DNA from: JAGQRJ01 sp041402045
GTDB lineage: Bacteria; Planctomycetota; J058
Assembly: GCA_041402045.1 (NCBI GenBank)
Contig: JAWKSZ010000001.1
Location: forward strand, 1-64,000
Length of the DNA: 64,000 nt
Direction of reading: 5' to 3'
How positions within the stretch are numbered: the first letter of the stretch is position 1; the number at the start of each line of letters is the position of its first letter. The position numbers and the translations under genes are program-made. The notes beneath the pieces are model-generated. The model was not told the origin of the DNA and made no database searches. It saw only the letters and a program-made list of their open reading frames with translations. Below, piece after piece: positions 28,456-35,961 of the stretch.

Positions 28456-29835
28456 ATGAAGCCCCTCCCCTCCGCGGTCGCGCTGTGCGCGGTCGTCGCC
28501 CTCGGCCTCGCGGCCAACGGCTGCAGCAAGAAGCGCCGCAGCACCACCTCCACCACCAGCGCCAGCGTCACCAGCGGGAGCAACGCCACCACGACCAGCG
28601 GCAGCGGCGCCAGCGCGTCGAGCCAGAGCACGGGCGGCGTCACCAGCGCGGCCACCGCCCCGACCCAGACCCAGACCCCCACCCCGCAGCCCACTGGACT
28701 CCTGGGCGGGACCGGGGTGTTCCTCGACGGCTCGGCGCGGCTCCCGGACACCAGCCTCAACGACTTCACCGTCGCCTCGGGGGACGTGAACGGCGACGGC
28801 ACCGTGGACCTCGTGTTCGGCGAGTACGACGGCCCGACGCGGGTCTACCTGAACCAGCTGAACCAGGTGTTCACCGTCCGCGACGGGGGCTTCCCCGACA
28901 TGGACATGAAGTCCACCGACATTCAGTTGGTCGACATGAACGGCGACAAGGTTCTGGACGCGGTGGTCGCCAGCAACTTCCAACCCGTGCGGGTGTTCAT
29001 GAACGACGGCACCGGCCGCTTCTCGCTGGCCGGCATGTATCCCGACGCCAACGTGTCGTTCACCTACAAGGTCGCGATCGGCGACCCCAACGGCGACGGC
29101 AAGCCCGACGTGTTCCTGGCCAACGCCGGTCAGAACACGGCGGCCCGCGGCGAGAACCTGCTGTATCTCAACGACGGGACCGGGACCCTGGACCGCGCCC
29201 CCGCGGGCTCCTTGCCCGCCCAGTTCGACGACACGATCGGGGCCCTGTTCGTGGACCTCAACGGCGACGCCAAGCAGGACCTGTTCGTGGCCAACTTCGG
29301 CGTCCCCCACCGGATCCTGATCAACGACGGAGCCGGGGTGTTCACCGACGAGAGCGCGACCCGGCTCCCCACGGGCCTCGTGGCCGCCGGCACCGCGGTG
29401 GTAGCCGCAGACTTCAACAAGGACGGCTTCGTGGACCTGTTCGTCGCCAACGAGGGGCTCCCCGGCGCCAACGGCAGCCCGCCCCCCGGCGAGGCCAACA
29501 CGCTCCTGATCAACGACGGCCAGGGCCGCTTCCTCGACGGCAGCGCGCGCCTCCCCGCCGACGTGAAGGCGACCTTCCACGTGCGCACCTTCGACGTCGA
29601 CGGCAACGGCTTCCCGGACCTCCTGCTCTCCAACCTGCGCAGCGAGCAGCAGCTCTACCTCAACCAGAACGGCAGCTTCACCGACATGACCGCGACGAAC
29701 TACCCCGCGGTGAACCAGACCCCCTCGGACTCCCTGGGCCTCGTCGTCGACGACTTCGACGGCAACCGCACCGCCGACGTGGTCTACGCCCGCCGCGGCG
29801 AGAGGCCGTTCTTGTTCCTCAACCCGGCGAAATGA
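28456..29835 (+). CDS. FG-GAP/VCBS repeat lipoprotein (integrin-like propeller)
   Basis: 459 aa. An N-terminal signal ends in ALGLAANGC, a loose lipobox with Cys near residue 23. A Ser/Thr/Gly-rich linker follows (about 28-80). The rest is a run of FG-GAP/VCBS repeats with calcium-binding loops: DVNGDGTVDL, DMNGDKVLDA, DPNGDGKPDV, DLNGDAKQDL, DFNKDGFVDL, DVDGNGFPDL, DDFDGNRTADV. Seven loops fit one complete seven-bladed propeller. It is surface or periplasmic. The perfect hairpin at 29936 probably ends its transcript. Confidence 0.88.
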   Translation: MKPLPSAVALCAVVALGLAANGCSKKRRSTTSTTSASVTSGSNATTTSGSGASASSQSTGGVTSAATAPTQTQTPTPQPTGLLGGTGVFLDGSARLPDTSLNDFTVASGDVNGDGTVDLVFGEYDGPTRVYLNQLNQVFTVRDGGFPDMDMKSTDIQLVDMNGDKVLDAVVASNFQPVRVFMNDGTGRFSLAGMYPDANVSFTYKVAIGDPNGDGKPDVFLANAGQNTAARGENLLYLNDGTGTLDRAPAGSLPAQFDDTIGALFVDLNGDAKQDLFVANFGVPHRILINDGAGVFTDESATRLPTGLVAAGTAVVAADFNKDGFVDLFVANEGLPGANGSPPPGEANTLLINDGQGRFLDGSARLPADVKATFHVRTFDVDGNGFPDLLLSNLRSEQQLYLNQNGSFTDMTATNYPAVNQTPSDSLGLVVDDFDGNRTADVVYARRGERPFLFLNPAK

Positions 29836-29892
29836 CCCACCCCTCACAACTCCGTCCGCGGCGAGCTGGCCGACCGCCCCGGGAGGACTTGG

Positions 29893-29916
29893 TCTCTTCT
29901 CTCTTTCTCTCTCTCC
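29893..29916 (+). repeat. 24-nt pure pyrimidine (CT-rich) tract
   Basis: An uninterrupted run of C and T lies 19 nt before the hairpin at 29936. It parallels the CCTT tracts that precede the hairpin at 23604. Confidence 0.8.
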
Positions 29917-29935
29917 ACTCCATCGTTTAGGCCCC

Positions 29936-29966
29936 AGCGGGGAGCTTCACCACGAAGCTCCCCGCT
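29936..29966 (+). terminator. Strong 13-bp hairpin terminator
   Basis: AGCGGGGAGCTTC and its exact complement flank a 5-nt loop (ACCAC), followed by GCGTTTGGTT. It sits 100 nt after the FG-GAP stop and fits a rho-independent terminator with a short T tail. Confidence 0.75.
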
Positions 29967-30006
29967 GCGTTTGGTTAGAACCCGGGGCGCCGAAGCCCCG
30001 AGCGAG

Positions 30007-30012
30007 TAGCAT
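30007..30012 (+). promoter_or_regulatory. -10-like hexamer TAGCAT with a short leader
   Basis: TAGCAT would start a transcript near 30019, leaving about 14 nt with the GGGAGG ribosome site before the ATG at 30034. It contrasts with the leaderless genes. Confidence 0.45.
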
Positions 30013-30033
30013 GGGCCCAGCAGGGAGGTAGGC

Positions 30034-30552
30034 ATGTCGAGCAACGACGGAGCGGACTATCGCCAGGCGCGCCGGCGCGACACCGCAGCCAAGGGTCGTC
30101 CCCCGGAAGAGGACGGACTGTTCTTCGGCGCCTCGCCGCAGCAGAAGAAGGAGCTCCGCGAGACCAAGGAGAAGCGCGCGATCAGCCTCGACAGCCTCGA
30201 CCTCGACGCCCTCGACCGCGAGCGCTTCGGCGCGGGGGAGCGCGTGGGCAAGAGCATGCGCTTGATCGACATGGTCAGCGAGGAGGACGCCCCCGCCCAG
30301 CCGCCGCGCCGTCCGGGCCCTCCCCGTCGCCCCGGCCCTCCGCGCCGCCCGCCGGCCGCCCGCGGCCGCCCGGCCCCTGCCCGCCCCGGTCGACCCGCTC
30401 CTGCGCGCCCAGCGCCCGGTCGCCCCGCCCCCGCGCGTCCTGCCCCCGGCCGTGCGCGCCCTACCGCGCGCGTTCAGCGCCCTCAGCGCAGCCGAGGCCC
30501 CGCGCCCCGGGGCCCTCAACGCCGCCCCCCGCGCCCGGGCCCCAGCCGCTAA
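30034..30552 (+). CDS. Hypothetical protein with an Arg/Pro/Ala-rich tail
   Basis: 172 aa; GGGAGG 6 nt upstream supports the ATG. Residues 1-85 are charged and partly helical (QQKKELRETKEKRAISLDSLDLDALDRERFG, given here in part only as the region 36-67). From about residue 92 the chain is almost only Pro, Arg, Ala and Gly with an RPAPARPAPG repeat, so it is disordered and very basic. No family recognised. Such tails may bind nucleic acid or acidic surfaces; this is inference. The repeat phase shows that the tail is read in the intended frame. Confidence 0.6.
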   Translation: MSSNDGADYRQARRRDTAAKGRPPEEDGLFFGASPQQKKELRETKEKRAISLDSLDLDALDRERFGAGERVGKSMRLIDMVSEEDAPAQPPRRPGPPRRPGPPRRPPAARGRPAPARPGRPAPARPAPGRPAPARPAPGRARPTARVQRPQRSRGPAPRGPQRRPPRPGPSR

Positions 30553-30705
30553 CCACCGCGCGCAAGCACGCTCCAGACCGACGCCCTAGCTCCTGCAGCC
30601 CTGGGCCTTGGCTCCCGGGGCGCGGGTCCCGGGTGCGCCCGGGGCACGCTCCGGCCCTCATGCCACCTAGCCTTCCGGCTTTCCCTACCTGTCGCAGGTT
30701 CGGTG

Positions 30706-30711
30706 TAGGTT
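30706..30711 (+). promoter_or_regulatory. Leaderless-type -10 hexamer TAGGTT
   Basis: TAGGTT, 6 nt, then ATG at 30718, with no ribosome site. The stretch just upstream holds a direct repeat of AGGTTCGG / AGGTTCGG. Confidence 0.45.
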
Positions 30712-30717
30712 CGGACC

Positions 30718-32124
30718 ATGAGAAAGAGAGAGGCGAGGTCCATGGAGGTCCCCCCGAACGACACCCCCGCGCGCCTCGAGCGCGCCCGCGAGCTCACCGC
30801 TGAGCTCAAGACCCTGGCCCAGCGCTGGAGGCAGCACGAGGCCCAGATCGCCGAGCGCCTGGCCGTGGTCAAGCGCGAGCGGCTCTACGAGGACCTCGGC
30901 TACGCGAGCCTCGCGGCCTACGCCCGCGGCGAGGGCCTGTTCAAGAGCCGGAGCAAGGTGTGCCAGCTCGTGCAGATCATTGAGGGCTCCGAGGAGCTGC
31001 CCTGCTCCGCGCCGCCTACCTCGCGGGCGAGGTCTGCTGGCAAGGCCCGCGAGCTGGTCAAGCTCGCGCGCCCCGAGACCGAGGCGGAGTGGCTCGCGGC
31101 GAAGGACGACTTCACGAGCTCCGAGCTCGCCGCGATCGCCGCGGGCAAGCCCCCGGCCCGTCGCCGCACCTTATCCCTCACCGCCCAGGCCAGCGCCGAG
31201 TTCGATCAGCTCGTCGCCGCCCTGCGCCAGGAGTCGCCCGAGCCCCTGACCGACGGCGACGCCGTCCTCGAGCTCATGCGCCGCGGCTCGAGCGCCGCCC
31301 CAGGCGAACGACCGCTGACCCGGCTCGTGATCTCCGTGTGCCCCGACTGCGACCAGGCCTCGACCGAGTCCCGCGACGGCCCGGTCCCGGTGCCCGCCAG
31401 CTCCGTCGACACGGTGTTCTGTAACGGCGAGGTTCACGACCTGCGGGACGAGGACAACCACGTCACCCGCGCGATCCCGGCCAAGGTCCGCCGGCGCGTG
31501 CTCGACCGTGACCGCCGCCGCTGCCGCGTGCCCGCCTGCCGCTCCATGAGCGGGCTGGAGCTGCACCACGAAGACGGCTGGAAGAAGGGCCATGACCCCA
31601 AGCGAATCGTGACGCTGTGCTGGAACCACCACGTGGGCCGGCACGAGGGCAAGCTGCGGATCGTCGCCACCGGCAAGGGCCGCTTCCGCTTCTTCCTGGC
31701 CGACGGCACCGAGTTGGTGGAGCGGAACCCTGCGGTCGGCGCGTTCCCGCACGAGAACGGTTCGGCGTTCCCGCACGAGCACGGTTCGGCGTTCCCGCAC
31801 GGGAACGGTTCGACGTCCCCGCACGGGAACGGTTCGACGTCCCCGCACGGGAACGGTTCGGCGTTCCCGCGCGGGAACGGACAGGGCGACGAGGGTGAGC
31901 AGGGTAAGGCCCCAGAGGAGGTTGCGCTCGCGACGCAGGGGCTGATCAAGCTGGGCCTGGGGAAGCGGGAGGCGACCCGCCGAATCCGCGTCGCGTTGCA
32001 GGACGGTGCACGGAACGCGTCAGAGCTCGTGGGCGCAGCGCTGCGCCAGGCGAGCGAGCTGCTCCCGGGAGTCGCCCAAGCGTGGTCGGTTCCCAGCCTC
32101 GCTCGAGCCCGTCGAGGCGGATAG
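30718..32124 (+). CDS. HNH endonuclease-domain protein with tandem repeat and RuvA-like C-terminus (internal frameshift pair)
   Basis: 468 aa. The N-terminal helical part (about 10-170) resembles the region found before HNH domains in DUF222-type proteins, with KARELVKLARPETEAEWL. The HNH motif is at about 255-310: VLDRDRRRCRVPACRS, LELHHEDGWKKG, LCWNHHVGRHEG. A tandem 8-residue repeat (about 342-388) follows, then a helical RuvA-C-like end (LIKLGLGKREATRRI). Residues 95-108 read as nonsense, yet the shifted frame encodes LLRAAYLAGEVCW, the expected family sequence. One missing C near 31001 and two missing bases near 31041 explain this. Role unknown. Confidence 0.75.
   Translation: MRKREARSMEVPPNDTPARLERARELTAELKTLAQRWRQHEAQIAERLAVVKRERLYEDLGYASLAAYARGEGLFKSRSKVCQLVQIIEGSEELPCSAPPTSRARSAGKARELVKLARPETEAEWLAAKDDFTSSELAAIAAGKPPARRRTLSLTAQASAEFDQLVAALRQESPEPLTDGDAVLELMRRGSSAAPGERPLTRLVISVCPDCDQASTESRDGPVPVPASSVDTVFCNGEVHDLRDEDNHVTRAIPAKVRRRVLDRDRRRCRVPACRSMSGLELHHEDGWKKGHDPKRIVTLCWNHHVGRHEGKLRIVATGKGRFRFFLADGTELVERNPAVGAFPHENGSAFPHEHGSAFPHGNGSTSPHGNGSTSPHGNGSAFPRGNGQGDEGEQGKAPEEVALATQGLIKLGLGKREATRRIRVALQDGARNASELVGAALRQASELLPGVAQAWSVPSLARARRGG
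31741..31880 (+). repeat. 24-bp tandem repeat, five full copies plus a partial sixth
   Basis: The unit encodes eight residues of the type AFPHGNGS / TSPHGNGS. Copies 4 and 5 are identical at the DNA level; the rest differ by a few bases. It lies between the HNH domain and the C-terminal helical domain and acts as a flexible linker. Confidence 0.95.
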
Positions 32125-32137
32125 CTCCGTGCCGAAC

Positions 32138-33805
32138 CTAGCCGCGAAAGAACTTGAGGTAGATCGCAGCGCTGACGGTGGCCAGCGTGACCAGGATCAA
32201 CACGACCGACGCGATCACGAGCGCGGTGTTCGAGCCACCGGAGTGCGGGACCTCCAGGGGCGGGGGGTTGGACTCGCGGCGACCCTCGAGCCTGCGCTTG
32301 GGCTTGGGCTCGCGCGGCGCGAGGGGCGGTGCGTCTGCGTCGGAGCCACGCGCGCCAAGCGGCGACTCGCCGCGCAGGAGGCGCTCGAGGTCGGCCACGA
32401 CGGTGTCGGGGTGGCTGTAGCGGTCTTCGCGCAAGCGGGCGCAGAGGCCGTTGACGATCTGGGCGGCCTCAGGGCTCACCGTGGGCGCGTAGATCCGCAC
32501 GTCGGGAATGTCCTCGTCGACGTGGCGCACGATCAACTCGGCCGTGGTCACGCCTTCGTCGAGGGGCAGCCGCCCGGTGAGCATTTCCCACATGCACACG
32601 CCGAGGGCGAACAGGTCGGCACGAATGTCGATGTCCTCGACGCCCAGGGCTTGCTCGGGGGCGAGGTAGGCGGGGGTGCCGAGCACGACGCCGGTCTGCG
32701 TCACGCGGGTCGTGCGCGCCAAGTGTCGCGCGATCCCCAGGTCCGTGAGCTTGGGCTCGCCCTCGTTGGTGAGCATGACGTTGGCGGGCTTGATATCGCG
32801 GTGCACGAGTCCGTGCTTGGCGATGAACGAGAGCCCGCGCGCGATCCCCAGCACGATCGGGAGCACCTGGGGTTCGGCGAGGGTGCCGCCCTGCGTCTCG
32901 AGGAAGTCAGCCAGGGTTCCGCCGGACACATACTCCAGCGCGAGGTGGTGCAGGTTCTTTCCCTGGTCGTAGCCGCCGCCGACGACGCCCACCACGTTGG
33001 GATGCCGTTCCTTGGGCGCCTCTTCGACCTCGCGGTGGAAGCGCTCGAGGTATTCGGGATCTCGCGCGAGCTGCTTGCGCAGGATCTTGAGCGCGACGCG
33101 CTCGCCGGTCTCGGCGTGCTGCGCGAGGTATACGTTGCCCGTGCTCCCGCGGCCGATCTTGCGCTTGACGCGATACTCACCGACTCGCCGGCGCTCCTCC
33201 TCGGCCCGCTGGCGCCGCTCGCGCCGAGCTTGCGGGGAGTCCTCGCCGGAGGCGGGGGGCACCCCTTCGTAGCTCTCCGCCAGGTCGCCGAACATGAGCA
33301 GCGCTTCGGCCGGGGTCACCTTCTCCTCAGGGTCGCGCTGGGGAAGCGCGAGCACGGTGCCGAAGGCCATGGTCTGGGTCTTGGCGTCGGCGACCGGGGG
33401 CAAGGGATCCGCGAGCACGCGCTCTCCCGTCGGGGAGAGCCGCTGCGGGTATTCGTCGGACTCACCGTCCAGGGCGTCGGCTCGGGGCTTCGAGAAGGCG
33501 CGGAACCCAAGCACCAGGGAGCCGCACTCGGCGCAGGGATACTCCTTGCGCTTACTCAGCCGCTCCTGAGGGATGGTCGTGCCGCAGGCGTCGCAGCGCA
33601 CGGCCTGCAAACGGTGACCGCGACGGAGGATCTCCTCGACGGTCTTGGTCGGGACGCCCCCCTGCAGGAGCAGGCGCGCGTAGGAGTTGGGCTTGCCGTC
33701 GCGGGCCCCGTTTTGGAGTTGGCGGCTGATCTCCCGGTGCTCCTCCCGGTTCACGACCTGGAGGAACACCGCGATCTGCCCTAGGCTCGCTGCGTCCAAC
33801 GCCAT
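32138..33805 (-). CDS. Ser/Thr protein kinase with N-terminal zinc ribbon and C-terminal membrane anchor
   Basis: 555 aa, ATG at 33805. A helical start (about 1-60) is followed by a zinc ribbon (CDAC and CAEC, about 72-93) and a disordered linker. The kinase domain (about 210-470) has IGRGSTGNVYLA, VALKIL, VHRDIKPANVML, LTDLGIARHLA and GTPAYLAPEQ. A single membrane helix lies at about 530-550, with only a few residues outside. The whole sensor is therefore cytoplasmic, unlike the kinase at 3158. It converges with the HNH gene, 13 bp apart. Confidence 0.9.
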   Translation of the reverse strand: MALDAASLGQIAVFLQVVNREEHREISRQLQNGARDGKPNSYARLLLQGGVPTKTVEEILRRGHRLQAVRCDACGTTIPQERLSKRKEYPCAECGSLVLGFRAFSKPRADALDGESDEYPQRLSPTGERVLADPLPPVADAKTQTMAFGTVLALPQRDPEEKVTPAEALLMFGDLAESYEGVPPASGEDSPQARRERRQRAEEERRRVGEYRVKRKIGRGSTGNVYLAQHAETGERVALKILRKQLARDPEYLERFHREVEEAPKERHPNVVGVVGGGYDQGKNLHHLALEYVSGGTLADFLETQGGTLAEPQVLPIVLGIARGLSFIAKHGLVHRDIKPANVMLTNEGEPKLTDLGIARHLARTTRVTQTGVVLGTPAYLAPEQALGVEDIDIRADLFALGVCMWEMLTGRLPLDEGVTTAELIVRHVDEDIPDVRIYAPTVSPEAAQIVNGLCARLREDRYSHPDTVVADLERLLRGESPLGARGSDADAPPLAPREPKPKRRLEGRRESNPPPLEVPHSGGSNTALVIASVVLILVTLATVSAAIYLKFFRG

Positions 33806-33864
33806 ACAGCCATGCTTGTACCCTGGGGGGTGTCTCAGCGCCACCTGAGCCAGGATCGCGCGGC

Positions 33865-34533
33865 TCAGACCGGGGGATCGCCGGGGCCCCGCGTGCGCTT
33901 GCTCAGCTGATCGGCCCAGCGGATCGGGTCCGTGATCCGTCGGCGCGCGCAGGCGAGCACCACCTCGCACGCCGTCTCCAGGGACACCCGGTGCCCGACG
34001 CTCACGAACACGGGCTTGACCCCCTCTCGCGTGCGCAGCGCCATGCCCACCACGGCGCCCTGGAACACGAGCGGCGCGCGGGCTCCGCGCTCCGGGCCCA
34101 GGTCCTGGAACTCGCCGCAGAGCACGGTCTTGGCGCAGCCGATCGTGGGCACGTCGAGGTGCACGCCGAGGTGCGAGGCGAGCCCGAAGCGCCGCGGGTG
34201 CGCCAGGCCGTGGCCGTCGCAGATCACCACGTCGGGGGTCGCCTCGAGCTGGGACCAGGCCTCGAGCAGCGGCGGCAGCTCGCGGAACGAGAACAGGCCG
34301 GGCACGTAGGGGAAGGGGGTCTGGCTGAGCGCGGTGCGCTCCTCGAGCAGCTCGAGGTCGGGGTAGCTGGCCACGCTGATCGCGGCGAGGGCCTCGTCGT
34401 CGGGGCCGAAGGCCACGTCGACGCCGGCCACGGTGCGCAGGGGACCGTGCTGGTCCTGGACGATCACGCGGTCGCGGAGCATGAGCTGTCGACCGCGGGC
34501 TTCGGCGGGGGTCAGGGTCCAGCGCGTGCGCAT
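33865..34533 (-). CDS. nfi: Endonuclease V (deoxyinosine 3' endonuclease)
   Basis: 222 aa, about the usual family length. The metal-binding Asp motif is TVAGVDVAF. It is followed by PFPYVPGLFSFRELPPLLEA, then VVICDGHGLAHPRRFGLASHLG region motifs (about 115-135) and GCAKTVLCG. These are the conserved Endo V elements for recognising deaminated bases. The enzyme nicks DNA one base 3' of inosine and starts repair. An AGGAGG site before the ATG fixes the start. It is not obviously in an operon with its neighbours. Confidence 0.95.
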   Translation of the reverse strand: MRTRWTLTPAEARGRQLMLRDRVIVQDQHGPLRTVAGVDVAFGPDDEALAAISVASYPDLELLEERTALSQTPFPYVPGLFSFRELPPLLEAWSQLEATPDVVICDGHGLAHPRRFGLASHLGVHLDVPTIGCAKTVLCGEFQDLGPERGARAPLVFQGAVVGMALRTREGVKPVFVSVGHRVSLETACEVVLACARRRITDPIRWADQLSKRTRGPGDPPV

Positions 34534-34619
34534 GGGGTCCTCCTCGCCCTGTGGACGAGGATCCCGCCGCGGACTGTGACCTCCGTCCATGGACGCGGGG
34601 CCGTCCGGCGGGCTCGCGC

Positions 34620-35231
34620 TCACCCCCGCACGAAGGCCACGATCAGGCCCAGGAGGAGCACGATCCCCGCCCCGAGGGCCAGGCCCAGCGCCAGGGAGCG
34701 CCAGGCGGGGGGGGGCTCGGCGTCGCTCGGGCGCTCGAGCAGGTCTCGCTCGCGGCTCTCGAGCAGGAGCCGGTCGAGCAGCTCGTCCTTGATCGGCTCG
34801 AGGGTGGACTCGGTGAACACGATGTTCCCTGCGCAGTTGCGGCACTGCACGGTCTTGCCGAAGAACTCGGTGGGGATCACGACGAGGAAGTCGCAGAGCG
34901 CGCACTCCACCAGGAGCTTGCGCACGCTGGCGGCTTGCCCGCGGTTGTTGGGGGCCTCGGCCGGATCGAGCGGCTCTACGGCGTCAGGGTCGCTGACCTC
35001 GTCCTCGGCGGGCTGGGCGTCGACCTCGACCCCCAGGCGCTGGGCGCTCTCGCGGATCCAGGACTGCTGGGCGTCACGCCAGGTGGTGGCGTCCTCGGCG
35101 GACGGCCGCGGCACGGCCAGGACACCCTGCTCGCACTTGGGGCAACGGTAGTAGCGCCCGCCGAGATCCAGCGAGAACGAGCGCGAGTAGCCGCAGCGGT
35201 TGCAACGTGTCTCGAGTCGACCGGCGGGCAC
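34620..35231 (-). CDS. Double zinc-ribbon protein with a C-terminal membrane helix
   Basis: 203 aa from the GTG at 35231, chosen because GGGGAGG lies just upstream and a TATTCT hexamer lies farther up. Two zinc ribbons are visible: CNRCG with CPKCE (about 9-31), and CALC with CRNC (about 103-125). A membrane helix covers about 180-200. This zinc-ribbon/tail-anchor design is common among uncharacterised planctomycete proteins. Function unknown; the ribbons probably bind protein or nucleic acid on the cytoplasmic side. Confidence 0.7.
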   Translation of the reverse strand: MPAGRLETRCNRCGYSRSFSLDLGGRYYRCPKCEQGVLAVPRPSAEDATTWRDAQQSWIRESAQRLGVEVDAQPAEDEVSDPDAVEPLDPAEAPNNRGQAASVRKLLVECALCDFLVVIPTEFFGKTVQCRNCAGNIVFTESTLEPIKDELLDRLLLESRERDLLERPSDAEPPPAWRSLALGLALGAGIVLLLGLIVAFVRG

Positions 35232-35449
35232 CGCCCCTCCCCAGGTCGCCGAGAATAGGCGCAGCGGGCGTGGACGACAACACGCACAGCGCGCGGCAGG
35301 CGCACGGCGCTGGGACGCATAAGCCTCGCGTCGGCGGGCCGCTGTCCGGAGCTGGGCAGAGGGCCGGGCGCGGGAGTCGAGGGCGCGCGGCGGTGGCTGG
35401 GGTTGCGCGCGGCCTGCGCTTCGCACCGGGGAGCGCGGAGGTGACCGCT

Positions 35450-35935
35450 ATGTCCCGAACCGTGCTCCGGCTGCTGGCGGTGTGCCTGCTGGCGTCGACC
35501 CTGGGGATCGGCTGGGGCGTGGCCCCGAGCTCGGACCCCGACCTGGACGACCTGGCTGCGGCCCTGGCGGAGGTAGAGGCGTCGTGCCCCTGCGCCGCGA
35601 GACCCCGACCCGCCGCGTGGGACCGAGTGCTCCAGACCCTGGAGCGGAATCCCTGGGTGCTGGCCTCGGAGCAGGGCGAGCTCCCGGGGCTCCAGCGCGA
35701 AGCGTCGTGGCTGCGCGACACGGCCGAGGGCGCGCCAACCGGCGCGCGGAGCGCGGGCGACCGGCGCTTCGTGCACGGGTTCCTGCACACCTACCTGGCC
35801 GCGCTCTGCGCTCACGCGCGCGCCGAACGCGGCGTCGCGCAGGCGACGCGAGGGCACCGAGGGCTGCCCGAGCTCACCCCGCGCCGGGAGCTCGCGGGGC
35901 TCGACTTCGCGGACTTCCTCGGGCTCTTGGACTGA
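35450..35935 (+). CDS. Hypothetical secreted protein
   Basis: 161 aa from the ATG at 35450, preceded by GCGGAGGTG. It has a signal peptide (RTVLRLLAVCLLASTLGIGWG). The rest is helical, with a CPC motif near residue 47. No family recognised. It converges with the prolyl oligopeptidase gene, whose stop lies 26 bp away. Confidence 0.6.
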   Translation: MSRTVLRLLAVCLLASTLGIGWGVAPSSDPDLDDLAAALAEVEASCPCAARPRPAAWDRVLQTLERNPWVLASEQGELPGLQREASWLRDTAEGAPTGARSAGDRRFVHGFLHTYLAALCAHARAERGVAQATRGHRGLPELTPRRELAGLDFADFLGLLD

Positions 35936-35961
35936 ACGCGGACCCGGAGCGCGCGCGGGCG

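Noticed and set aside
30684..30711. CCTAC / GTAGG inverted repeat upstream of the HNH gene as an operator
   Set aside because: Arms are only 5 bp with irregular spacing, and the GTAGG arm overlaps the -10 hexamer. Too weak to call.
31741..31880. Short tandem repeats as a possible CRISPR array
   Set aside because: Repeats are directly adjacent with no spacers and are in frame within the HNH gene.
30718..32124. HNH gene as part of a group II intron or mobile element
   Set aside because: No reverse transcriptase, intron ends, transposase, target-site duplication or compositional break is seen.
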